From positions 1-5,075 of the forward strand of contig CBFIHE010000057.1 in the NCBI GenBank assembly GCA_965662345.1: a stretch of DNA of 5,075 nt, in the 5' to 3' direction. Source of the DNA: UBA6049 sp965662345 (GTDB lineage: Bacteria; Bacteroidota; Bacteroidia; Flavobacteriales_G; Salibacteraceae). This document shows, in pieces, positions 1 through 5,075 of the stretch; the first letter of the stretch is position 1, and every line of letters starts with the position of its first letter. Position numbers and translations under genes: made by a program. The notes under the pieces are model-generated. The model did no database searches, was not told the DNA's origin, and saw only the letters and a program-made list of their open reading frames with translations.

Positions 1-1481
1 CCATTTCTACGAAATACAAACTGAGCATTCAGGAGATTATAGAAATCAACCCTCACATTAGTGGTGGTTTACAACTAGGTATGCAACTGAAAATTCCGTA
101 TGCGCAAAGCGATGATGCAGATCCTGTGAACATGCAAGAGGCTAAAGAAGACAGCTTGCAATTCCATGTAGTACAACCTAAAGAAACCCTCTATTCATTG
201 TCTAATCAGTATAATGTAAGCATTGATACATTACAGATATTAAATAACGGTTTGCCAGAAGGTTTAAAAGTGGGAGCAGCTATACGGGTGCCTAAACAGA
301 ATCCAAAATACGAATTGGCCGTACAAGAAGAGGCTGTTAAGAACGATTCGCTTGCTGAAGAATTGTACGAGCAGACCCAAGCTTACAAAGTGGCTTATTT
401 TTTACCCTTTTATGGTTCAAGGAACGACACCTTAGACTCACTAGATGTTAGGGCTCATCCCAGTGGGGTCTATAAGAATTCTACGATTGCATTAGATTTT
501 TACAGAGGAAGCAAGCTTGCTATAGATTCGTTGGCTAAGCAGGGGCTTTGGGCAGATATTACTGTGTTTGATACTGAAAACAATACCGATACAGTACGTA
601 GCATAATGGCGAAAGACTCCATGCATACCTACGACCTATTCATTGGTCCGCTATACCGAAGTCATTTTGAATACATAGGTGACTTTGCCAAACAGTTTGA
701 TATCCCCATTGTATCGCCTGTAAAAGTCTCTTCTCGCTTATTGCTAGATAGACCAACTGCAATAAAAGTTCATCCTGGAAAACCAGCACAATTAATTGCT
801 CTGGCACAATTTGCAGTGAACCAGTTTAGTGATTCAAATTTGTTCTTTTTGAACACAGCAAGGTTTAATGAGCAGGATAATGCAAAGCTGTTTTTGAAAT
901 ATGCGAATAGAGAATTGGCGGTTCTAGAAAAAGATTCTATTCAAGAAGTGGACATCTATTCTATTTCACGAAAGCGAATCATGCAAGTGGTAGAAGACTC
1001 AACACATTATACCATAGTTATGATCAGTGAGAATCAGGCCTATGTGAGCGAGTTACTTACTATACTTAATGATATTTACTTATTGAAACGCGGAATTACG
1101 TTTACGGTTATCGGCCCTGAGAAATGGTCTGATTTCGATAATATAGAAACAGCTTATTACATGAACTTGGATGTTCATGTGCCTACTACAGATTTTTTGA
1201 ATTATGAAAGCGAAGCTACTAAAACCCTTATTCGCTCTTTTCGCAATAGCTACGGAACAGACCCTGATGAATTTGCCATAATTGGCTTTGAGGTTAGCTA
1301 TAAAATGTTGTCTGGGTTACATGAACACGGCCCCTACCTGTTAAAGCATATTGGAGACCTCAAAACAGAAGGCCTATCAAAGAAATATGAATTCATACGT
1401 GTAGGCGCAGAAAGCGGTTTTGAAAACGGAGGAGTTTATATTTATCGCATAGAGGATTATAAACGTATACGAGTAAACTAA
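1..1481 (+). CDS. LysM domain / periplasmic-binding-protein (PBP1) fold envelope protein, 5'-truncated by window edge
   Basis: The frame is open from the first complete codon at position 3 to TAA at 1479-1481, so the ATG at 81 is internal and the true start lies upstream. Before that ATG, 26 codons encode most of a LysM repeat (ISTKYKLSIQEIIEINP, then GLQLGMQLKIP, about nt 3-98). A second LysM repeat follows at about nt 162-293 (VVQPKETLYSLSNQYNVS, then GLKVGAAIRVP). After an acidic linker, about nt 387-1478 encodes a roughly 360-residue domain beginning KVAYFLPFY, with alternating strand/helix segments such as YDLFIGPLY and FDIPIVSPV, typical of the type 1 periplasmic-binding fold (LivJ-like; also the LpoA C-domain). 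LysM binds peptidoglycan glycans, so a wall-attached periplasmic role is likely. The ligand is unknown, and no permease gene is visible, which argues against a simple ABC-transport role. Any signal peptide would lie outside the window. Its stop codon overlaps the hemF start by one base (TAATG). Confidence 0.87.
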   Translation, partial: ISTKYKLSIQEIIEINPHISGGLQLGMQLKIPYAQSDDADPVNMQEAKEDSLQFHVVQPKETLYSLSNQYNVSIDTLQILNNGLPEGLKVGAAIRVPKQNPKYELAVQEEAVKNDSLAEELYEQTQAYKVAYFLPFYGSRNDTLDSLDVRAHPSGVYKNSTIALDFYRGSKLAIDSLAKQGLWADITVFDTENNTDTVRSIMAKDSMHTYDLFIGPLYRSHFEYIGDFAKQFDIPIVSPVKVSSRLLLDRPTAIKVHPGKPAQLIALAQFAVNQFSDSNLFFLNTARFNEQDNAKLFLKYANRELAVLEKDSIQEVDIYSISRKRIMQVVEDSTHYTIVMISENQAYVSELLTILNDIYLLKRGITFTVIGPEKWSDFDNIETAYYMNLDVHVPTTDFLNYESEATKTLIRSFRNSYGTDPDEFAIIGFEVSYKMLSGLHEHGPYLLKHIGDLKTEGLSKKYEFIRVGAESGFENGGVYIYRIEDYKRIRVN

Positions 1482-2389
1482 TGGCTATCTCACATCAAGA
1501 GATTATAGAACGTTTTAAGGGTATTCAAGACAGTATTTGTAATCGTTTGGAACATGCAGATGGAACTGGTTCTTTTCACGAAGACTTATGGGATAGGCCT
1601 GGAGGCGGAGGCGGTAGAACACGCATTTTGAATCATGGTAACGTAATAGAAAAGGGCGGTGTTAACTTTTCTGCTGTTCATGGAGACCTCCCAGATCGAA
1701 TTCAAAAGGCACTTGGAGTTAATGAGTCACGTTTCTTGGCTACTGGGGTTAGCATCGTTATACATCCTAATAATCCTCATGTGCCAATCATACACATGAA
1801 CATCCGTTACTTTGAGCTAAAGGATGGCACATATTGGTTCGGAGGAGGAATAGACTTAACTCCACATTACGTCAATAAGCAAGATGCAAGTTACTTTCAT
1901 TCCACACTCAAAGAGATCTGTGATCACATAGACTCTACTTATTACTCACGTTTTAAGTCATGGGCAGATGACTACTTCTTTATTAAGCATAGAGGAGAAA
2001 CTCGTGGAATAGGCGGAATATTTTTTGATCGTTTGAACGACTCAGAAGGGTATACAAAAGAGGAGTTATTAGACTTTGTTTGCCAGGTAGGGGAATCGTT
2101 TGCTCCAATCTATACGCGTTTCATGAAGGAGCATAGCCAGAAAACGTATACAGATTCGCAGAAGAATTGGCAACTACTAAGAAGAGGGAGGTATGTTGAG
2201 TTCAATTTGGTCTACGATAAGGGAACCAAGTTTGGATTAGAAACCTCGGGCAGAATTGAAAGCATACTAATGAGCTTACCAGAAATGGCAAGTTGGCAAT
2301 ACAACGTTTCTCCAGAGCCAGGCAGTGCAGAAGAGGAGACAATTAACTTACTTAAGAAGAACATAAATTGGATAAATTTGAATAATTAA
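1481..2389 (+). CDS. hemF: Oxygen-dependent coproporphyrinogen III oxidase HemF
   Basis: HemF (EC 1.3.3.3) is a cytosolic enzyme that uses O2 to decarboxylate coproporphyrinogen III twice, giving protoporphyrinogen IX for haem synthesis. The 302-residue product matches the usual length of about 300 and looks complete. Family blocks in order: WDRPGGGGGRTRIL (37-50), EKGGVNFSAVHG (57-68), GVSIVIHPNNPHVPIIHMNIR (89-109), YWFGGGIDLTPHY (118-130), FIKHRGETRGIGGIFFD (167-183) and RRGRYVEFNLVYDKGTKFG (234-252). By position, S91, H95, H105 (the probable catalytic His), H140 and H170 correspond to the substrate and metal-site residues annotated in E. coli HemF, and NIR 107-109 and SGR 256-258 to its substrate-binding segments. 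All are present, so the enzyme should be active. The ATG overlaps the upstream TAA (TAATG) and has no clear Shine-Dalgarno, suggesting translation by termination-reinitiation. The oxygen-dependent reaction implies an aerobic or facultative host. The next gene begins 12 nt downstream. Confidence 0.97.
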   Translation: MAISHQEIIERFKGIQDSICNRLEHADGTGSFHEDLWDRPGGGGGRTRILNHGNVIEKGGVNFSAVHGDLPDRIQKALGVNESRFLATGVSIVIHPNNPHVPIIHMNIRYFELKDGTYWFGGGIDLTPHYVNKQDASYFHSTLKEICDHIDSTYYSRFKSWADDYFFIKHRGETRGIGGIFFDRLNDSEGYTKEELLDFVCQVGESFAPIYTRFMKEHSQKTYTDSQKNWQLLRRGRYVEFNLVYDKGTKFGLETSGRIESILMSLPEMASWQYNVSPEPGSAEEETINLLKKNINWINLNN

Positions 2390-2401
2390 AAACCGAATAC
2401 T

Positions 2402-2947
2402 ATGAAAAAAACATGGATAGCGATGATCGCTGTAATAGGCTTATTTACAGTTTCGTGCGGCACTCAAGAGAGTGTTGAGAATGAAGAAACAGCTGTTGAA
2501 GAGGTCGTGGAATCCACAGAAGAATCAGAGGGTGAAGAAGAAGTTTCTTATCCCTACACAGCTGGGGCTGAATTTGATGCCGCTGCAGCCGTATCTCCTG
2601 AAGAGTTACTAGCAGAGTTGGGAACATTTGAGGGAGACACTATGTACACAACCTTAAAAACCAATATCAATGAATGTTGTAAGAAAAAAGGATGCTGGAT
2701 GACCTTAGACATGGGTGAAGGGAATGAAGAAATGTTTGTTCGCTTTAAGGATTATGAATTCTTTGTTCCTCTCAATGCAGATGGTAGGGAAACAACAATT
2801 GCTGGAGCAGTTTTTCGCGATACGGTTACCGTGGAGCAATTGAAACATTATGCTGAAGATGCTGGTGCTTCTGCAGATAGTATAGCTAAAATCACTGAGC
2901 CTGAGGTTAAGTTGGCATTTCAAGCCACAGGTGTTGTAGTACAGTAA
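2402..2947 (+). CDS. DUF4920-type lipoprotein with Cys cluster
   Basis: This 181-residue protein of unknown biochemical role starts with a lipoprotein signal: MKK, a hydrophobic stretch (W5-V17) and the lipobox TVSC, with lipidation expected at C19. Residues 20-48 are a disordered, strongly acidic linker rich in Glu, as expected for a tether to a membrane. The folded part (about 52-181) matches my memory of DUF4920: a small beta-rich domain with the signature ECCKKKGCWM (91-100), then VRFKDYEFFVPLNADG (113-128), a strand pair, EQLKHYAEDAGA (145-156) and a final strand LAFQATGVVV. Apart from C19 the only cysteines are C92, C93 and C98, clustered and conserved in type (GCWM), so a disulfide or a metal site is possible; this is inference. 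The start is the only ATG before the signal peptide; it lies 12 nt after hemF with no clear Shine-Dalgarno, as is common in Bacteroidota. The spacing implies an operon with hemF and the following cytochrome gene. Confidence 0.85.
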   Translation: MKKTWIAMIAVIGLFTVSCGTQESVENEETAVEEVVESTEESEGEEEVSYPYTAGAEFDAAAAVSPEELLAELGTFEGDTMYTTLKTNINECCKKKGCWMTLDMGEGNEEMFVRFKDYEFFVPLNADGRETTIAGAVFRDTVTVEQLKHYAEDAGASADSIAKITEPEVKLAFQATGVVVQ

Positions 2948-2950
2948 GCT

Positions 2951-3409
2951 ATGAAGAGAATATTCTGGTTATTAGCCATCGTAACTTCGGTTGCGATGGC
3001 TTGTTCATCTTCACAGGAGAAGGATCAAGCTCAGGAAAAGGCCGTGGTAGAGAAAACCACGGATAAAGAGTCTAATAAGGCACAGGTTCGTGAGATTAGT
3101 GAGTTGGCGGGGATAATGCTTACCATGCATGATCAATTGAAAGCTATAAAGAGTCATGTAGAAAGAGGCGAAGCTCTACCCGATTCATTGAATTGGGATT
3201 TTGAGAATATGAAAACTGCTGAAGCTACCAAAGACATGAATATTGATGACGGCTTTGATGGAATGGCAAGTGCATTTTTGGGTCAGTTAAAGATAGCTAT
3301 GGAAGACCAATCTGTTGAGTCTTATAATGAGGCGGTTAACAGCTGTGTTAATTGCCACAATAGTTATTGCCCAGGACCAATACCAAAGATTAAGAAATTG
3401 AAGATCTAA
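2951..3409 (+). CDS. Small cytochrome c'-like lipoprotein with C-terminal CxxCH haem-binding motif
   Basis: The 152-residue product has a lipoprotein signal (MKR, hydrophobic I4-V14, lipobox VAMAC with C18 lipidated), a charged linker (19-45) and a predicted all-helical domain (about 46-152). Near the C-terminus CVNCH (132-136) is a covalent haem-c attachment site with H136 as proximal ligand, followed by the odd tail NSYCPGPIPKIKKL. A single CxxCH at the end of a small helical bundle is the layout of class II cytochromes (cytochrome c', c556). Possible distal ligands in the first helix are M55, M58 or H60; this is inference. A third Cys, C140, sits four residues after H136. I recognise the SCxxCH...CPGPI...IKKL pattern from unnamed Bacteroidota proteins, but no function is established for them. 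It probably acts in the periplasm or at the outer membrane in electron transfer or gas/redox sensing. Only 3 nt separate it from the upstream DUF4920 gene, so the two are very likely co-translated. It is the last gene before the terminator. Confidence 0.8.
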   Translation: MKRIFWLLAIVTSVAMACSSSQEKDQAQEKAVVEKTTDKESNKAQVREISELAGIMLTMHDQLKAIKSHVERGEALPDSLNWDFENMKTAEATKDMNIDDGFDGMASAFLGQLKIAMEDQSVESYNEAVNSCVNCHNSYCPGPIPKIKKLKI

Positions 3410-3445
3410 TACTTGCAGTGTTAAATCTCCAGATAAAGCGAAAAC

Positions 3446-3478
3446 AAAAAAGGCTCATTCATGTGAATGAGCCTTTTT
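3446..3478. terminator. Bidirectional intrinsic terminator between convergent operons
   Basis: A perfect inverted repeat: left arm 3447-3460 (AAAAAGGCTCATTC), loop ATGT at 3461-3464, right arm 3465-3478 (GAATGAGCCTTTTT). The 14-bp stem has a GC-containing core (GGCTCATTC/GAATGAGCC), six A before it (3446-3451) and five T after it (3474-3478). Read on the + strand it ends in a U-tract 36-68 nt after the cytochrome stop; read on the - strand it likewise ends in a U-tract about 26-58 nt after the rplS stop. It therefore fits rho-independent termination in both directions. Confidence 0.9.
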
Positions 3479-3503
3479 CATGTATTATTACTAGTTCTAT
3501 GAC

Positions 3504-3854
3504 CTAGAAACGCTTCTCTTTGATGCGAGCTGCTTTACCACGTAATCCGCGTAGGTAGAAAATTCTAGCTCTTCGAACCACACCGTGTTTGTTTACATCA
3601 ACTTTCTCAATGAAAGGAGACGAGATAGGGAAGATACGCTCAACACCTACACCGCTTGCAATTTTTCTTACGGTGAAAGTCTCCGTAAACCCAGTTCCTT
3701 TACGTTGTAATACAACGCCTTGGAACTGCTGGATACGTTCCTTACCACCTTCTTTAATCTTATAGTGAACCGTAACGGTATCTCCGGCTTTGAATTCCGG
3801 TAACTCGTTGGTGTTACTTGCTTCTTTTACTACTTCTCTAAGTCTTGGATCCAT
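3504..3854 (-). CDS. rplS: 50S ribosomal protein L19
   Basis: bL19 is a large-subunit protein at the interface with the small subunit. Diagnostic segments are FKAGDTVTVHYKI, QQFQGVVLQRKGTGFTETFTVRKI, GVGVERIFPISSPFIEKVDV and the basic C-terminus RRARIFYLRGLRGKAARI, which together span the whole family. I start it at the ATG at 3854 (protein begins MDPRLREVV, 116 residues, near the usual length of about 115), preceded 8 nt upstream by AAAGG. The frame stays open further upstream to an in-frame TTG at 3884 (126 residues, beginning MQAQIPKAF in that reading); that N-terminal extension is not a familiar part of the family, so I regard it as unlikely but not excluded. The stop is TAG at 3504-3506. 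The gene is 80 nt downstream of trmD on the same strand, the standard trmD-rplS pairing, and ends facing the shared terminator. A possible autoregulatory hairpin lies in the gap upstream. Confidence 0.95.
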   Translation of the reverse strand: MDPRLREVVKEASNTNELPEFKAGDTVTVHYKIKEGGKERIQQFQGVVLQRKGTGFTETFTVRKIASGVGVERIFPISSPFIEKVDVNKHGVVRRARIFYLRGLRGKAARIKEKRF

Positions 3855-3862
3855 GATGAATG

Positions 3863-3867
3863 CCTTT
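3863..3867 (-). promoter_or_regulatory. Weak Shine-Dalgarno-like AAAGG before rplS ATG
   Basis: On the - strand AAAGG ends 8 nt before the ATG at 3854. It is short, and Bacteroidota often lack Shine-Dalgarno sites, but its spacing favours the ATG over the upstream TTG at 3884 as the rplS start. Confidence 0.35.
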
Positions 3868-3875
3868 GGAATTTG

Positions 3876-3905
3876 AGCCTGCAATAATAGACATTATTCA
3901 TGGCT
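3876..3905 (-). promoter_or_regulatory. Possible rplS leader hairpin in trmD-rplS gap
   Basis: The 80-nt gap between the trmD stop and the rplS ATG contains, on the - strand, an AGCC/GGCT outer stem (4 bp), a symmetric 3x3 internal loop (ATG opposite GCA) and an AATAAT/ATTATT inner stem (6 bp) closed by the tetraloop GTCT. It ends 21 nt before the ATG. Ribosomal-protein genes, including rplS in Bacilli, often carry such autoregulatory leaders; that this one works as such is inference. The inner stem is all A-T and could arise by chance in AT-rich DNA. There is no U-tract after it, so it is not a terminator. Confidence 0.35.
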
Positions 3906-3934
3906 TCTGTACTATGTTAGTTAAAATATTTCTT

Positions 3935-4612
3935 TCAATCTCCTAATAAATCGGGCCTGCGTTCTTTTGTTCTCTTGAAAGCTTGTTCTTGCCTCCAATC
4001 GTCAATCGCTTTTAAATTTCCAGAGGTGAGTATTTCTGGTACTTTCCAGCCTCTAAAATTAGCAGGTCTAGTGTAAACGGGAGGTGCTAACAAGCCATCT
4101 TGAAAAGAGTCTGTTAAAGCAGATGTTCCGTCATTAAGCACTCCCGGAATGAGCCTAATAATTGAATCGCATAAAACGCATGCGGCTAACTCTCCGCCAC
4201 TCAATACAAAATCACCTATGGAGACCTCATGTGTGACGTAATGTTCTCTTATTCGCTCGTCTATGCCTTTATAGTGTCCACAAATAATGATGATATTCTG
4301 AAACCCGCTGAATCGGTTGGCTAACTTCTGGTTGAGTGTTGCTCCGTCTGGGGTCATATAAACAATGGCATCATAAGTACGAGTTGTTTTGAGATCGTCT
4401 AATAAAAGAGCTAATGGCTCAGCAAGCATAACCATACCTGCCCCACCACCAAATTGGTAGTCATCAACCTTTTTGTGCTTGTCTTGCGCATAATCTCTAG
4501 GGTCGTGAAAATTAATTTCAACGATCTCTTTTTCTATGGCTCTTTTAAGTATGGAGTCTGCAAACCAACTCTCCATGAGCCCAGGCAATATGCTAACGAT
4601 ATCAATGCGCAT
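3935..4612 (-). CDS. trmD: tRNA (guanine-N1-)-methyltransferase TrmD (m1G37)
   Basis: TrmD (EC 2.1.1.228) transfers a methyl group from S-adenosylmethionine to N1 of G37 beside the anticodon, preventing +1 frameshifts; it is a dimeric SPOUT-class (trefoil-knot) enzyme. The 225-residue product starts MRIDIVSILP and carries the signature blocks DDYQFGGGAGMVM (50-62), CGHYKGIDERI (111-121), EVSIGDFVLSGGELAA (129-144; knot and cofactor site), IPGVL (155-159) and LAPPVYTRP (175-183), followed by VPEILTSGN. By alignment from memory, R153 and D168 (in DSFQDGLL) correspond to the catalytic E. coli R154 and D169. It is about 30 residues shorter than the 255-residue E. coli enzyme, mainly at the C-terminus after WRQEQAFKRTKERRP; this is common in Bacteroidota and is not a truncation, since a normal TGA follows. 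The ATG at 4612 lies directly after a terminator-like hairpin, with no Shine-Dalgarno at usable distance. rplS follows; rpsP and rimM, its partners in E. coli, are not here. Confidence 0.97.
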   Translation of the reverse strand: MRIDIVSILPGLMESWFADSILKRAIEKEIVEINFHDPRDYAQDKHKKVDDYQFGGGAGMVMLAEPLALLLDDLKTTRTYDAIVYMTPDGATLNQKLANRFSGFQNIIIICGHYKGIDERIREHYVTHEVSIGDFVLSGGELAACVLCDSIIRLIPGVLNDGTSALTDSFQDGLLAPPVYTRPANFRGWKVPEILTSGNLKAIDDWRQEQAFKRTKERRPDLLGD

Positions 4613-4615
4613 GAG

Positions 4616-4651
4616 GCAAAAATAAAGCCCCTCCTTGAAAGGAGAGGCTTT
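4616..4651 (-). terminator. Intrinsic terminator of the TPR gene, immediately upstream of trmD
   Basis: On the - strand the arms at 4651-4640 and 4635-4624 form a 12-bp stem (AAAGCCTCTCCT / AGGAGGGGCTTT) with loop TTCA, followed by the T-rich run ATTTTTG. One position is a G-U wobble in the - strand RNA but a C-A mismatch in the + strand RNA, which indicates that the - strand transcript is the functional one. It lies 22 nt after the stop codon of the TPR protein, where its terminator is expected, and its U-tract ends only a few bases before the trmD ATG. Confidence 0.75.
4617..4624 (-). promoter_or_regulatory. Possible Bacteroidota -7 promoter element before trmD
   Basis: On the - strand TATTTTTG (4624 to 4617) fits the Bacteroidota -7 consensus TAnnTTTG. 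It would place the transcript start close to the trmD ATG at 4612. I see no TTTG-type -33 element at the normal spacing, where the hairpin stem lies instead, and the same bases form the terminator U-tract. The match may therefore be coincidental. Confidence 0.25.
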
Positions 4652-4673
4652 GCTTAATACTTAAATGAAACTT

Positions 4674-5075
4674 TTAACTACCCATGTTTTCTTGAAGACG
4701 CTCAAACTTCTTATTTTCAGGAGCTAATTCCCTTGCTAGTTTGGCAATATCTGCAGCCGCAGAACGATCACCATTTTCTTTGAGGTACTCTGCATAATAG
4801 ATGAATCCATCTTCAAATGGTATCATGAGTTCATCAGCAACTTCAAAAGAACCAGATTTAGCCATTGAGCGAAATTTTTCTAAAGCCGCATCTACTTCTT
4901 CTTGACCTTCTCTTTTATTGTTATTGTACAAATCAGCCGTTCCTTTGATTAGCTGCATAGTTGGGTCATCATAGTCTAACTTGGTGCCTAACTTGTACCA
5001 ATAAACAGCTTTTCTAAAGTCATTTTGAACGAAGTAGCCTTTTGCTTCTTGAGCAGCTATTTCTTTGAGTTTGTT
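4674..5075 (-). CDS. TPR-repeat protein, C-terminal part (5' end outside window)
   Basis: The - strand frame is open from the window edge (first codon AAC, 5075-5073) to TAA at 4676-4674, giving 133 residues; the ATG at 4958 is internal to a longer frame and not the start. Counting from the window edge, residues 4-37 fit one tetratricopeptide repeat: A11, Y14, A23 and Y27 sit at the consensus small/aromatic positions, in AKGYFVQNDFRKAVYWYKLG. The rest (38-133) is predicted helical, including YYAEYLKENGDRSAAADIAK (93-112), which resembles a second, divergent repeat, and LAPENKKFERLQENMG at the end. TPR arrays are protein-interaction scaffolds; no enzymatic motif, membrane segment or partner is visible, and I cannot name the family. 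It points the same way as trmD and rplS but is separated from them by a terminator, so it probably belongs to another transcription unit. Confidence 0.7.
   Translation of the reverse strand, partial: NKLKEIAAQEAKGYFVQNDFRKAVYWYKLGTKLDYDDPTMQLIKGTADLYNNNKREGQEEVDAALEKFRSMAKSGSFEVADELMIPFEDGFIYYAEYLKENGDRSAAADIAKLARELAPENKKFERLQENMGS

Noticed and set aside
81..83. ATG at 81 as the start of the LysM/PBP1 protein
   Set aside because: The frame is open upstream to the window edge and encodes most of a LysM repeat, with the ATG falling inside its last strand (GLQLGMQLKIP).
33..1510. The 12-mer GAGATTATAGAA present at 33-44 and 1499-1510
   Set aside because: Both copies encode EIIE in unrelated proteins (IQEIIEIN in LysM, HQEIIERF in HemF) in the same frame; one short match in AT-rich coding DNA is expected by chance.
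1601..1620. Glycine-rich GGAGGCGGAGGCGGTAG run in hemF as a repeat or ribosome-binding signal
   Set aside because: It encodes the conserved RPGGGGGR motif of the HemF family.
2445..2923. Two - strand reading frames (2445-2627 and 2705-2923) opposite the DUF4920 gene
   Set aside because: Low-complexity or unrecognisable proteins, antisense to a clear lipoprotein gene, with no start signals; shadows of its codon pattern.
3855..3884. TTG at 3884 as the rplS start, giving a 126-residue L19
   Set aside because: The added ten residues are not family-like; the ATG at 3854 gives normal length and has an AAAGG 8 nt upstream. Not fully excluded.
4454..4657. + strand reading frame overlapping the trmD start and the hairpin
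   Set aside because: Antisense to conserved trmD codons, no recognisable domain, and its end lies in the terminator.
4956..4958. ATG at 4958 (- strand) as the start of the TPR protein
   Set aside because: The frame continues to the window edge with a good TPR unit upstream, so this Met is internal.
1..5075. Mobile element, CRISPR, tRNA/rRNA, phage or defence genes
   Set aside because: No transposase, integrase, direct-repeat array, cloverleaf or terminal inverted repeats seen; every gene fits a core chromosomal setting or ordinary envelope proteins.

Overview
The window looks like part of a Bacteroidota chromosome, probably from the Flavobacteriia or close relatives. Evidence: AT-rich DNA, start codons without clear Shine-Dalgarno sequences, a short (225-residue) TrmD directly upstream of rplS, a LysM plus periplasmic-binding-protein fold fusion, and two lipoprotein families (DUF4920 and a small C-terminal CxxCH cytochrome) that I know mainly from this phylum. 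No taxonomic marker fixes the genus.

Layout. The left part (1-3409, + strand) is one tightly packed gene run: the 3' portion of a LysM/PBP1-fold envelope protein whose start lies outside the window; hemF (aerobic coproporphyrinogen III oxidase), overlapping the previous stop codon by one base; a DUF4920 lipoprotein 12 nt later; and a cytochrome c'-like lipoprotein 3 nt after that. The spacings suggest co-transcription from a promoter upstream of the window. A strong, symmetric hairpin at 3446-3478 with A- and T-tracts on its two sides can terminate transcription from both directions. The right part (3504-5075, - strand) reads leftward: the C-terminal 133 residues of a TPR-type protein, a terminator-like hairpin, trmD, an 80-nt gap with a possible leader hairpin, and rplS. 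The two gene runs therefore converge on the shared terminator.

How the genes fit together. HemF makes protoporphyrinogen IX, the penultimate precursor of protoheme, and two genes downstream is a protein with a covalent haem-c site. A link between haem supply and a periplasmic c-type cytochrome, with DUF4920 as a third member, is plausible but is inferred only from gene order. trmD and rplS are the usual translation pair: tRNA m1G37 methylation and the L19 protein of the large ribosomal subunit.

The window is mostly ordinary core genome. I see no mobile element, CRISPR array, tRNA, rRNA or defence system. The least explained parts are the two small lipoproteins behind hemF, the LysM-PBP1 fusion, the hairpin in front of rplS and the terminator placed almost on top of the trmD start. 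No gene-free stretch exceeds 300 bases; the longest is the 94-nt convergent gap at 3410-3503.
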